NCBI GenBank assembly: GCA_013399305.1
Contig: VXAI01000039.1
Coordinates: 5,646,196-5,710,195 of the forward strand
DNA: 64,000 bases
Origin: Rostratula benghalensis
Taxonomy: Eukaryota; Chordata; Aves; Charadriiformes; Rostratulidae
Direction: 5' to 3'
Shown here: positions 26,075 through 37,600 of the stretch, piece after piece
Layout: every line of letters begins with the position of its first letter
Position numbering within the stretch: the first letter of the stretch is position 1
Translations under genes and position numbers: made by a program
Notes under the pieces: generated by a model
What the model was told of the DNA's origin: nothing
What the model saw: only the letters and a program-made list of their open reading frames with translations
Database searches by the model: none

Positions 26075-26108
26075 CTTTATTTCTTGAGCTTTCCTGATTC
26101 TTTTCCTG
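26075..26108 (-). CDS. FSTL5: FSTL5 34-nt micro-exon (exon 3)
   Basis: On the minus strand a strong pyrimidine tract and acceptor (ttttcattgcag) precede 34 nt that read QEKNQESSRNK plus the first base G of the next codon, followed by the consensus donor gtaagt (26069-26074). From memory, human FSTL5 continues RLRHK-QEKNQESSRVKG at this point, so the peptide matches at nearly every position and the overhanging G supplies the expected Gly. It joins in frame to the exon ending at 47543 across a 21,434-bp intron. The acceptor is a tandem NAGNAG (gcagcag): use of the second AG, 3 nt downstream, would remove the single Gln. This short charged segment lies between the signal peptide region and the follistatin domain. 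The next coding exon (Cys-rich follistatin domain) was not found at lower coordinates. Confidence 0.92.
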
Positions 26109-26111
26109 CTG
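26106..26111 (-). promoter_or_regulatory. FSTL5: NAGNAG tandem splice acceptor of micro-exon
   Basis: The minus strand reads gCAGCAG directly after a pyrimidine tract (ttttctcttttcattg). Splicing at the first AG includes CAG (Gln) as the first codon of the exon; splicing at the second removes it and keeps the frame. I recall human FSTL5 isoforms that differ by one residue, which would fit; that recollection needs checking. Confidence 0.7.
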
Positions 26112-26156
26112 CAATGAAAAGAGAAAAATATGTTATTTATGGAATTAATTATGACA

Positions 26157-26345
26157 AAAATCATAGACATACAGATCCAAAAGAGACAGTCTAGCTCATC
26201 CGCCTTCCTGCACCAAGGTTAAATCAGCTATGCTTTGCCTGTCACAGAAAGATTCCAATACAACCTGTTTTTAAACTAGTATTTTTCACAATGACAGTGA
26301 TTAAGTGCTGCAACACATTGTCCAAAGAGTCCATGCAGTCTCTGT
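26157..26345 (-). mobile_element. Very old CR1-family fragment
   Basis: In reverse orientation it follows the general order of a CR1 3' end: tcatagaca, a diverged gagacagtctagctcatcc, then an AACCTGTTTTTAAA block and a diverged inner part. Many substitutions separate it from the younger copies in this window. It begins only about 49 bp upstream of the FSTL5 micro-exon. Confidence 0.45.
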
Positions 26346-26351
26346 CACTTG

Positions 26352-26497
26352 ACCTCTATCCTGGGAGATGCTCGTAATTCAACTGAACAAGACCCTGTAG
26401 AACCTCATGTAATTTTGGAGGTAGATCTGCTTTAAGTAGATGGTTAAAGATCTAGGTAGCTGTAGAGGGCACTGCCAGCCTGAACTATTCCGTGATA
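26352..26497 (+). mobile_element. Old CR1 3'-end fragment
   Basis: On the + strand it reads as a diverged CR1 3' tail: ctgggagatgctcg, then aattttggaggtag, ctgctttaagtagatggtt and the ending gcctgaactattccgtgat. The tail order and terminal octamer-like motif are characteristic of CR1. Confidence 0.7.
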
Positions 26498-26939
26498 TGG
26501 AGATAGTGTTCCAGAACCTTTTACACCCTGAAGCAGTGCTTAAGTGTCTGCAGTTTCATCCTGAATGAAACTCCTCCTACCAAAATCTCCTCAACTACAA
26601 ATAGTATCTTTTTTTTCTCATTTTTCCTGACTTACTTGCATCACACTGACCATAGAAAACAATTTGTCTTTAAAGTAAAAAAAAGCCATCTTCTCTTGTT
26701 TCTCTTTCTATTTTTAAGATATTTTTTTTTTTTTAAATATGTGGTGCCTAAAGTATTCCAATACAGAATTGTCTAGAACTAGGGATGTTTAAAAATACGT
26801 CAGTTCTACAACTGCATCAGCAAGAATTTGTATTTCTTTTATTTCTTTAAAAGTCTTAATTTGAAACACTGGTCATTTAAGTCCTTCAGTTATTATTTCT
26901 AATGATGAGGAACAGGAAAGGAGGGCAGAGAGCAGGAGA

Positions 26940-26983
26940 GTTAGCTCTGGGGTACTTTGCAACCCAAACCATTCTATGATTGA
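26940..26983 (+). mobile_element. CR1 3'-terminal remnant
   Basis: The motif tgcaacccaaaccattctat followed by gatt is the usual extreme 3' end of a CR1. Only about 45 bp are recognisable. Confidence 0.6.
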
Positions 26984-27346
26984 CCAGTACCACATAAATT
27001 GCACACAGTATGAAACAACTTCTCATCAATTCAGAACCTCACAGTGGTGGATATTTCTTTTATATTGCGGTTAAACAACTGTTGTATAAACCTTATACAT
27101 ATTAATATAACATTAATTCTCAATATTAATACCAAGAACTGAAATTATGTCAACCAGTGGGTATGTGTGAACACATTGTATATACAAAATAGGCCACGGC
27201 TAGCTTAAGGGACATTAGACAGTTTATGAAGTAAGAGGCAAATACTTCCAAGGATGGTGATTAGGAATCCAACAAATGTGAGTGAGTGGCAGAGAAAAAG
27301 GAGAATAGGCCCAGTACAAGTGCCTATAACAAGCACAACAATACTT

Positions 27347-27380
27347 AAGGCCTTTGGATGAGACACAAGGCCTTTGGATG
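27347..27380 (+). repeat. Direct repeat, 14-bp unit, period 20
   Basis: AAGGCCTTTGGATG occurs at 27347-27360 and again at 27367-27380, separated by 6 bp. Confidence 0.9.
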
Positions 27381-29125
27381 GCAGACAGCTCCATTACATT
27401 TGCTGAATGTAAGGTGCATTAGAGCAACATGACACAGTACTAACTACAGGACAGCAGCAGGGCCCAAAAGCCATAGGCAAAATGGCCAGGCTAAAACTCT
27501 GAATCAATCAATTAGTTCTAAAGAGAAGTATCGTATTTAGTAAAGGGCAAGTTAACTGGTTGTTACCAGGAATTGGGACAACTTTTACATCTATCTGGAT
27601 GATGGTGTTGTATCTTAAAGACACCAGCACAACTTCTTAGGCTGACCCACTTATTTCTAGTTTAGGTAAGAGTATTGGGCTTATCTATGCTTAATTCTAG
27701 GTCTGTTTTCTTTCCTTGCAAATTTCCCCTGCATAGGAGTCTAAGAAAATACTTTTTCCATCATCCATATTCTATGCTATCAGGGTGTTAGTCTCAAATT
27801 TTGTAAATATTTATAGAACAAAGTTGTTAATCAGAAATTGTGAAAAAGGCACTTTAATTGTGTTAAATGTGTTGACTTATTGCCATCAAGCTAATAAAGT
27901 AGCACTGCATCAAAAATTACTTATGAAAAAGACATTTGTTTCAGAGTAATCAAGTCACACATTTTAAATAGTTAAAATTTATCACTTTACTGGTTTGAAC
28001 TAAACATTAAATCAATGCAATATTTTATGGAAAACATGCAACAATTTCCAGCCTCTGACTTCCTATAAACATAGTCTGATAATTGTTTAGAAAACGTTTA
28101 CCTTTTGTAATATTACTTGCACGACCATTCTTTTACAACCGCTTCTGAATAATGAAGTCTAAGTGCTGCTGATAGTATTTCTTGTTTTATTTGAGCAAAT
28201 ATTTATTAAGCCATATTTTCTAGTTATATTTCTTTTTTCACAAGCTCAAATACTGAACATAAATCAGTTTGAAAATTAATGTTATATTTACATACTAACA
28301 TATTAAGCAACATATTTCTTAAATGCTCTGTTTTCTATATCTGAAACATTATGATAATGTCTACTAAAGAGCCAGATTCCCCTGCTAGTAGTAAAAATTC
28401 ATTCATAAAAAAGAAACAAGTAAAATACAGGTTGAATTAAAAAATAAAAATAAAAAAGGCAGCAAGTTCATTTACCAGAGGGCTCACTAAATATAGCTAA
28501 AGTTGACAGCTCTTCTTTTTATTCAATTTGATTTCACCATCTGACATATATCCTGTTCTTTGCTTGGCAAACATTGAAGTATTATTTTCCACTCAAGCAA
28601 TGACTGCTACCATAGCATGTTCTCTTAATCAAAGTTTTAGGTTTATTTTATTTTCTGACTGACAAATTATTTCTTCAGAAATGCTGCAGTTCATGCAACA
28701 TGAAAGTTTGCAAGAACGTAACTCAAGTTTTCCATAGTAGCACACATGTACATAACTGCATATATTCACCAAATAAGATCACCTACATGAGAATAAACAC
28801 AATAAACCGTTATCTGCATAACCTGATATTCACTGCTAAGTAAATTGACTGCTATACTGAGCTAGTTGTCTTCAATTAAATATGAAAAGCCTATGGAAAT
28901 TTACTCAAAGAAGTAACCTGTCCCCTAAATGTCAAACTTGGATTTTACCCAACATTTGCTAAAAGAGATATTCTGTTTTGTGTACTGCAATTCTTGAAAT
29001 ATTTGCTGCTTTATAAGTTTATGCCAGTAAGCATGGCATTAGGAATAAGCTACATGCAAAATGCTTGCAATTTTATTTTCTATAAAAGGATTTTTAAATC
29101 TGAACAAAAAGAAGAAATCACATAT

Positions 29126-29146
29126 CTTTTTTTTTCTTTTTTTTTT
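29126..29146 (+). repeat. Poly-T with single C interruption
   Basis: A T-rich run broken by one C. Confidence 0.8.
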
Positions 29147-29828
29147 ACAATTTATCAGAGGTGTTTTTAACATTCTATAACCTATTGATAACAAAGAATG
29201 TACTGATGACAGTTCAGTACTAATTGCAATATTTTATTCTATCTATATGCACCAAAGGTTTGTTTCTACAGTGCTTATATCAGGCTCATGTAGTCTTAAG
29301 TATGTTCAGATTGTACATACAAATCTATGGAATGAAGTTAATGTCTTCACCAATATATGTCTTTTGATAGTATACTTTTTGAGAGCATTTTTCTCAGACA
29401 CCATGCAAATAATTTCAGAGTAAGACTTACTGCATATTTTTTAGTAATACAGAAAAAGATCACCTCTAACTAATTCTATGCACTCACACACCTTCTTAAA
29501 CTCTACCAATGAGCATAATAAAGCTATAATCAACAAGATCAAAGCATTTAAAAATTCACAAGGATATAGAAATGTTTAGCTACCATTAACTTAAACAACA
29601 TGATCATCTAATCTCCAAACAACCAAAATATATTGTTTCAACTTTTCACATTTTGTAAAACAATATTAGGTGGTGATACAATGTTTTTTGCCTCCCACAA
29701 CCTGATCTTACAGATCTACCTCAATGATTTTTTCTTGTTGTTTCAATATAAAGATGTGTGTCAAAACCTATCGGGAAAGTACATTTTCAGATTTCTCCAT
29801 TACTACATGAAAAATATTGTGAGATATT

Positions 29829-29886
29829 AAAAAAAACCAACAAAAACCCAAACAAACAAACAAAACCCAAAAACCAAAACCCAACT
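29829..29886 (+). repeat. (CAAA)n/(CCAAAA)n low-complexity tract
   Basis: An A/C-only tract made of CAAA, CAAAA and CCAAAA units, about 58 bp. On the FSTL5 sense strand it is T/G-rich. Confidence 0.85.
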
Positions 29887-30232
29887 CCCCCTCTATTGAC
29901 ACAAAAATATGGTGTACAAGCATGTAAAGAATTTTCATATTTTTTACATGTGTTTCCTAAATACAGTGAATGGTATTTCCTTAAGTACAGGATATGATAT
30001 AAAAGGCTGAATTTACAAGTAACCCTAAAGCAATAGTTTTTGTACTGCTTAAGTCATCTGACATCTCTTTTTAAGCTACAGTCAGTAGATCTATCTAGTA
30101 CTTTCTTCTAGTTTTCACAAAATAGTATTTATTTTTAGTTTCATTTCATATCTCTTTAGAGGTCAAAGTGAAACTTTAACAGGCTGGTTAATCAGCAGAA
30201 TCTTATTCATGATAATCATGATGTACTCATTA

Positions 30233-30252
30233 AAATAAATAAATAAATAAAT
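30233..30252 (+). repeat. (AAAT)5 microsatellite
   Basis: Five perfect AAAT units. Confidence 0.9.
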
Positions 30253-30738
30253 ATTTAGAGCCAAGATGTAGCCAAGTAATATCAGCATTCAGATACTGCA
30301 ATTTATAGGTTCCAAGAACACTGTTTAGTCCCACAACGCTCAGCAGACTTTTCTTCCTTCCTTCAGTTTGTAATTAGAAGAATGGAATTTTTTTCCAACA
30401 AACCTGCAAAGCCTATAATGTCTGCTGCTTACACTACAATAAGTAGATTCTGAAGACTTAATCCAAGCATTGATTACTAGATCGGAGTAGCCTTGCAGGA
30501 AAACAATCTTAAAAGTCAAATCTTGGTATCAAAGGAGAAGAAAAACACTTAAAAGGATAGGAAAGATTTTCTAGGGAGAACAGAATGCAACAAACTCAGC
30601 AAAGTTAGGAAAGGAAAGAAACTTACTCATCTAAATTTTAAAATTAAAAACAAATTGGATTTTTTAAATAGAATGTGTTAAGATTTCAGTGACTTCAAAA
30701 AAATTTCAAGGAAAGAAGACATGAGCTGCAAAACATCT

Positions 30739-30771
30739 TTTAGTTTCTTTAATATCTTTAGTTTCTTTAAT
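30739..30771 (+). repeat. Direct repeat, 15-bp unit, period 18
   Basis: TTTAGTTTCTTTAAT occurs twice, with the spacer ATC. Confidence 0.85.
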
Positions 30772-31628
30772 TTTAGCTAAAGATTTTTGAGCAGCTTTTC
30801 ACAGGTCAATTTGCTCAAAAGACTCAAATTTTAATTTTAAGATGCCATTCAATCTTCTAAGAAAAAACTTTACTAGCAGATCATAGACCAGCCTTAGTGT
30901 GATATGCCTTGGGCCAGCACGATGTGTGGTAGTAGCAAAGTGCATACAGATAGAAGTCTGTAAGCCTTAAGTTATTTTAAGATTAACCAGTTGATTAGAC
31001 TGCGTGTAGCATCTCTGAACTGTGAAATTAACCTTCTCCCCGGGGAAAGCGTGCTTTAATATTAGCTGTTCAGCTGAACACACAGAGTTAAAAATATGGA
31101 AAGATTTAAACTGAAGATGACTTAAATACAGATTTTTCCTTATTATTAAAAGATGAATTAATTTATGTAGAGAACCACTGAGAAGTAATGACTTACATTA
31201 GCGAGTAAATGCTATAAGCACCTATAACTTTAAGTTCAGATGCTCAGAGAAATAGAAACTACTCATCCTGATGGTAAACAAACAAATAAACAATCCTCTA
31301 AGAGTCTTGGAACGTCAGAGAGGTAAAAAACCAAATGTTCATCATGACAGATAGTTCCACATTAATTTGTGCAGTATGCTAGGGTTTTGATGCTACTTAG
31401 CCTAAAAATAAAATTTTTCTATCCATATGCTATTAGAAAATCTGTAAATGTGCAAACATCACTGTATTAAATAAAACATACCAATTCTGTATAAACACTG
31501 TGGTGTGGAGGAGTTAATAGACCTGCTTTTGCATACATCTCTGTTATTTTTCTCCTGTATTGTATAATAACATATATATGTATGTATAATAACAATTTTT
31601 AACCTCACTTGTTCTCAACTGAATAAGT

Positions 31629-31642
31629 TATATATATATATA
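31629..31642 (+). repeat. (TA)7 microsatellite
   Basis: Seven TA units. Confidence 0.85.
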
Positions 31643-32610
31643 TTTACTGTCTAAACACTGGAATAATTACATGAATCAGAATCACAGTATTCTACTGTTA
31701 TCTATTGCTACAAGTCATCTGTAAGTAGAACAAAGCAACTTGCATCACAGGATTTTTTTGTGTGCTTAAATATAGCAAAATATTTTGAATTTAAGTCTCC
31801 AACCAAAGTAACCAGACAAGTTGCATTTGCTTTGCATGGTTTTGTGCTGCATCATATTGTATCAGCCTGATGATATGCATCGATGCAGAGCATATTACAA
31901 CTGTAAAGAAACATTTCATGTGCAGGTCAAATTCAGTCCAACAGACTGAATTGAATGTAAACTTTTCAAAGCACAGTGGATGAAAGTAGAGAAAAATGTC
32001 AAATTTTCTGCTGTGTTTGTGAACTAAAGAAGATCATGGATGGCTGACCATACAAAGTGCTATTCTGACAAATCATAAGTTATAAACTATTTGCACTATA
32101 TATCAAACTAAACTAGGGTTTGTAAAGAAACTGATTTAAATATACACAGGAATGCTTTTGCAAGGTATAAAAGCTCACTTTCTAGTGCTATTTTCTCTTT
32201 GTCTTAAACCCAAATAGTATCAATATCTCTTAAAACATCCTAACATTTTGATATAATCACTGTTCAAAATGACATTTGGTACATAAAGTTGGCATAATAT
32301 CAAATTTTATTTTGAAAAAGAGCTTCATATTAGCACTGAGGGAGTAGAGCAGGATGGTGAAAAGGACTTTTAATATACATTGATTCCAAAGAAGGCACAC
32401 AGCAGTTTACTGACTAGAGCTGATCTTAAAGGCAGATAATATTTTAGGACTAACAAAATTTACTGGCTATTTTAGAAACAATGAAGCTAGTATCTTGGCC
32501 CCACCTAAATATGTATCGTGCATTCTGCTTGGTTTTCCCTTTTGAAAGGTGAGTATCTATAAACCATAGGTGGTGTACACAGAAGTAAATTGTCTTCCAC
32601 ATAATTCTGT

Positions 32611-32644
32611 GGGGGTTTTTTTGTTTTGTTTTGTTTTTTTTTTT
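32611..32644 (+). repeat. (TTTTG)n / poly-T tract
   Basis: G5, then T7, then TTTTG units, then a T run of 11. Confidence 0.85.
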
Positions 32645-34974
32645 AAAGACAAACTACATAATTGCATTGCATCCAGAATCTCTCATCTCTCCGCCTGAAT
32701 CACCTGCAGTGGATGTTGGTATCTGCCAGAGTGGGCTAGTGATAAAGAATAATATTTCCTTCTTGCAAAACTGAGGCAAAGTCTCCTTTTCCATGTTGGC
32801 TGTATTTGAAAAGTAGCTGCTGAGTTAATGGAATTCTTAAAATAAACAAAGTGCTAATTAGTCTCAAACATATGGTAGATTATCCTTGATATGTGACAAA
32901 AATTAAAATACTTTAATAAACACAAACCACTAATTACAGGAACGATGGTGAAAGAGGAAGTGCAAACATATTTGCTTGATTAACATTTTAGAATGAAAAT
33001 TTATCATTAGTCATATCACAAAATGTAGTGAAAATGCATAAAACTAGTTTTGTGTTCATAACCTTTAATATTAATTTTGCAGTGTGCGGACTTTGTTACT
33101 TAAAAAAAGTAATTAAAGAAATAATTGTTATTAAAGATAATATTTCATTGAGACAGGTACCAAGACAATTATTTCTATCATGTTGTTAAAAAATACACAA
33201 GCTGTGGTAGTTGAACAACAACATATGAGCTTATATTAAAATAGTAGTTTTAATTATAAGAAATCTGAATTATATATGTACAGATTTGCATTCATGGATG
33301 AAATGGTAGCATGGTAAGAGCCATAGAGAGCAAGTGCATGTACAGTACAAGACAATTTGGTAAACTATTTTCAGAACCAATTTGATCAATGACATTATGC
33401 TGAGCGATTGTGTTCCAAAAATTTTTCACAGAATCAGACTTCATTAGACTCAGCAATTGCAGTACAATTGCATTTTAAACTACAAATGCATGCAAAGCAG
33501 AAGCAAAATATTTATATTTGTAAAGGTATTCTGTTAAGTAGCAGTAAGCAAGGCCTTCCTGATTACAGTAAATAAGAAAGAATGAGCAAAAAGTAATCCA
33601 TTTTCCTGTTTCTCTTTTCAGAACACTATTTACTACAGAGAGCTTTGTAATTTAATGTTTACAACAAGACTTTTGCACTGGTATTCCGCATACACAGTTC
33701 AGTCTTGTTAGAGATTGTTACCATTTATGGCAGCAAATTCTGGGAAAATAATATGCTGCAGGCTGTTCTTGTATCATTTAATGCATCATATGAATGCAAT
33801 TGTGAAGGACACAAGATGCAGAGCAAGGTAGCTAGGCAGAAATAAGGAAAAATATAAAGCTGTTGAAATTTTCAGAATTAATGTCATTCCCAGGATTTGA
33901 CATTACTATGTATTACAGTCTTAATGTAAGGCTTACAGGCCTCTGGAAAAGATTTGTTGAAGTCCTGAATTCATGAACTGTTATGAAGGCCTTAGTGAAC
34001 AGTATTTGGGAGGATTGTTTCATTAAAAACAAAACAACAAATCTAACCGTGGAGTTCGGGGTAGGAGGAACTGTGAAATTTGCTGATTTGGTTCTTGGTT
34101 TGTTGATTTAGATCCTTGAGGAATAAGAAAAACAATCATGGCAGACCCAGGAAGGGGAGTATGAAGCAGTTGTCCCTCTTCGCATGCAGCAAATTACAAC
34201 CCCTCAAAGCAAAGGAAAAAAAAAAATATGCAAAAGTTCCACACCAGTTCCACGGTCTATGCCTTTATACTTTTAAGGAAAACTGTCCTTAGGCCAGGTT
34301 TCAACAAAGCATGCAGTTTCTTCAGTTTGTTTTCCATTCACAGAAAGTCTTCACAAAGGGTAATTCACAGTTCTTCCATTTAGGCATGTCTGCCTGTGCA
34401 TTAAAGCAAATCACCTTAACATATTGGTAGGGCCCATACTTGACTTAAAGGTAGCCTTGGACCATGTAAAGCAAGAATAGACAAAGCCTTTGTCCTCAAG
34501 GAGAAACAATCGCTTTGGGATAAATTACAGTCTAACTGAAGTAGCTACATACTATTTTCCCAGTAATATTATATATACTAAACGCATACAGCATGTAGTA
34601 TGTTCTACAAAATAATATCTCTTTTCAAAAATAGGCAGAGATAGAAAGATGAATGCATTTTAAAAGCAACACTTCTAACAGAATTGTTCATGATTCATGT
34701 GTTCACATTTCCTTAAACCTATGCCTAGTGCAAGAAGACCCGCATGCAGCAGGCTGCAAATAGCTCCCAAGGGAGATAAGTACCCCAGAGTTAGGCATGT
34801 ATGCCCCATTTACTACCATAGCCGAAAAGAAGCTGAGGATTAGTTTTGATGTTATCTTATCTTATCTGTAAATGCACAGATTCTTATTTTGCTAAATCAT
34901 TGCTTTTTAGTAGGCCTGTAAAGTTTTCTATTGTCTTTTTATTGCCAATGTATGATCTTGTCCAAGAGGAATCC

Positions 34975-34998
34975 TGAAGATTCTGTGATTCTATGGAT
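34975..34998 (+). mobile_element. CR1 3'-terminal remnant
   Basis: The sequence gattctgtgattctatgg is the tandem octamer-like end of CR1. The body upstream is not clearly recognisable. Confidence 0.5.
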
Positions 34999-35068
34999 CC
35001 AATATGACAGTAAGTAAAGGCTAAATGGCCAGTACTGAAGTAGAGAAGGGCCTGTTTTCTAAAATTTG

Positions 35069-35152
35069 GCTGATATAGACAGCTTAAAAAGTACTTTATT
35101 TCAAGGGGATGCTGATATAGACAGCTTAAAAAGTACTTTATTTCAAGGGAAT
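35069..35152 (+). repeat. Perfect-but-one 42-bp tandem duplication
   Basis: Two 42-bp units starting GCTGATATAGACAGC, at 35069-35110 and 35111-35152, differ at a single base near the end (GGGGAT vs GGGAAT). They end about 6 bp before the 5' truncation point of the following CR1. The near identity implies a recent event. Confidence 0.95.
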
Positions 35153-35157
35153 CTAGT

Positions 35158-36042
35158 GCACCCTCAGTAAGTTTACAAGCACCATGAGGTTGGGTGGAGT
35201 GTTGACCTGCCTGAGGGTAGGAAGGCTCTAGGGAAGCATCTGGACAGGCTGGATAGATGGACCAAGGCCAATTGTATGAGTTTCAACAAGGCAAAATGCC
35301 AGGTCCTGCTCTTGGGTCACGTCAACCCCATGCAACACAACAGGTTTAGGGAAGAGCAGCTGGAAAGCTATTCTGGTGGAAAAAGACCTGTGTTGGTTGA
35401 CAGCCAGCTGAAGAATAGCCAGCAGTATGCCCAGGTGGCCAAGAAGGTCAGTAGCATCCTGGCTTATATTAGAACTAGGGCTAGGGAAGTTATTGTCCCC
35501 CTGTACTCAGAACTGGTGAAGATGCACCTCAAATACTATGTCCAGCTTTGGGTCCCTCACTACAAGAAAGACATTGAGGTGCTGGAACATGTCCAGAGAA
35601 AAGCAACGAAGCTGGTGAGCAGACTAGAGCACAAGTCTTATGAGGAGCAGCTGAGCAAACTGGGGCTGTTTAGCCTGGAGAAAAGAAGGCTGAGGGGAGA
35701 CATTGTCACTCTCTACAACTACCTAAAAAAGAGGCTGTAGTGTGGTGAGTGTCGGTGACTTCTCCCAAGAAACAGGCAATAGAACAAGAGATAATGGCCT
35801 CAGGTTGTGCCATGGGAAACTGAGATTGGATATTATGAAAAAATTCATCACTGAAAGAATTCTCAAGCATTGCAATAGGATGCCCAGGGAAGTGGTTGAG
35901 TGACCATTCCTGGAGGTATTTAAAAGACGTGTGGATGTGGCACTTAGGGACGTGGTTTAGTGGTGGACTTGGCAGTGCTAGATTAATGGTCAGACTCGAT
36001 GATCTTACAAGTCTTTTCCAGACTAAACGATATTATGACTCC
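35158..36042 (+). mobile_element. CR1 LINE 3' half, about 0.9 kb
   Basis: It starts within the catalytic-motif region of the CR1 reverse transcriptase (CTCAGTAAGTTT, where F-A-D-D has decayed to F-T-S-T). It then runs through the C-terminal domain: [58 protein letters not shown] and [12 protein letters not shown]. After that the frame is lost. It ends with a diverged CR1 tail (cgatgatcttacaag and ttccagactaaacgatatta). The open stretch is 35276-35740. It is antisense to FSTL5, in intron 2. Confidence 0.95.
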
Positions 36043-36439
36043 AGACTAACAAGAAAAAAAATTAGAAAACACAGGACAATTGATAAGGTGCTGTAGATGA
36101 ATATGCTTATCTCATAAATTAATCATATTAAGTGCATATATTTATTTTGAAATTATCTGAGGACACCTGGGATTTGATTATACAAAGAAGGGGGAGAGAG
36201 ATCTCCAAGGCATACTGAATTATCACTGGAAATTCTAAGGGACAGTATTTAATGGGTATTCTACTATATTCCCTCTCATGTGAGTTCCTAAAACTCCAGG
36301 TAATCTCACAATTACTGAGAAGTATTATATTTCCTGACAAAATAGTGCTATTTTTTCCCCAAATACCCAGTACAGATGGATCTTAGCTGCACAATTCCCA
36401 CTGACATTAATGGGAGTAATTTGCCTAAACCCCTTATTC

Positions 36440-36454
36440 TTTTTTTTTTTTTTT
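36440..36454 (+). repeat. Poly-T tract (15 T)
   Basis: Uninterrupted T run. Confidence 0.85.
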
Positions 36455-37213
36455 AAATTTCAGAGGTGATTTTTAAGTGTAATTTTCTATAAACCACATA
36501 ATGTACATTGCATTTTATTATTCAGACTTTCTGAGGCTCATTCAGATCCTATCTTTCTTCTCTGCAAATTTTTATCTAGATAAAAGAAAATGTGCAGGAA
36601 GAATGACAATTAGAGTATCGACACGAGAGCGTCAACATCAATTACCTTCTCAGAATCATGTAAATGATTCAAATGCAAGTAATATGTAGTCTGTGTTAGG
36701 ACATAAATATAAATAAAATTGTAGTCTATCAACCAGTATTGATTAAAACCAATATGCTGATAAATTTCTAGGAATATTTTGTTTCTACCTTCCGTATTAC
36801 AAAAGCAGATAACATTGTGTTGCAAAGGAAAAAAGAAATTCCTGATATGGTTATGAATTAGTTGCACCTGCCCTTTTTTAAAGTACTCAACTGTATATTT
36901 GAAGGATACATTCATTTTAACCAGAGGTTTAGATGAAAGGTTATAACATATTACCCACTGTGTGACATTTAGTAAACTCGAGAGTAAAATTAAGAAGATT
37001 TTTTTTTTTCTATTGAATCTTAGAAAAGTCAAGATTAGCTCAGTATTTGATTGTTGAATTTGCATTAACTATTCTAAATGAATCATGAAGTAAAGCTATA
37101 CACAGTACAGGTATAGCAACAATTGGTTACAGTCTCCCTACTGTGAAGTAGGCAATGTATTGTACAGCTTTTACTTGAGTTCATGTTGGAAGCAAGAAGT
37201 TTGTTTGCATGTT

Positions 37214-37227
37214 TAAAAAAAAAAAAA
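37214..37227 (+). repeat. Poly-A tract (14 A)
   Basis: Uninterrupted A run. Confidence 0.85.
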
Positions 37228-37579
37228 CTGTGGAAAAAGCTGAAATAAAAATTCATTAAACATCTGAAGTTTTCAACTAATTGATAAGTATATCTTCTTT
37301 TATATATTTTTATATACATATAAAGGCATTTATTTCTCCTCCCTGGTCTTCACTGATACTAGTAGACACAACTAAAATAGGGTTTGTTTTTAATAACAAA
37401 CTATGAATAATGTTTTGCAAGCATTTCCTTGTACCAAATCAATGACCTTCATTACATTCTAATGATGGAGTAGATATCAGGAAGCAGTCATTGAAGGAGA
37501 AGACAGATGTATACAAATTATAAACTTTTATTTATTAATTGTTAATAATAAACCATCAAGGGAAAATATTTGGTATAGA

Positions 37580-37600
37580 AAGTATGTGAAGTATGTGAAG
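37580..37600 (+). repeat. 9-bp tandem repeat
   Basis: AAGTATGTG occurs twice, followed by a partial AAG. Confidence 0.8.

Larger units (their letters stand above)
27000..34950. other. FSTL5: Unique AT-rich intronic DNA
   Basis: No exon was recognised. It contains simple-sequence tracts and short direct repeats listed separately. The tract around 33.38-33.49 kb is repeat-free and homeodomain-core-rich (ATTAGACTCAGCAATTGC), but nothing more can be supported. Confidence 0.4.

Noticed and set aside
26500..26600. Continuation of CR1 beyond the 26497 tail end
   Set aside because: Some phrases look CR1-like, but no ordered match to either the tail or the RT region could be followed.
29829..29886. 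Repeated CAAA units as a CRISPR-like or satellite array
   Set aside because: Irregular A/C low-complexity tract with no spacer-repeat organisation; eukaryotic intron.
36610..37065. 151-codon ORF on the - strand
   Set aside because: Longest non-CR1 ORF, but rich in N, I, F, Y and K as AT-rich non-coding DNA gives; no motif and no neighbouring exon signals.
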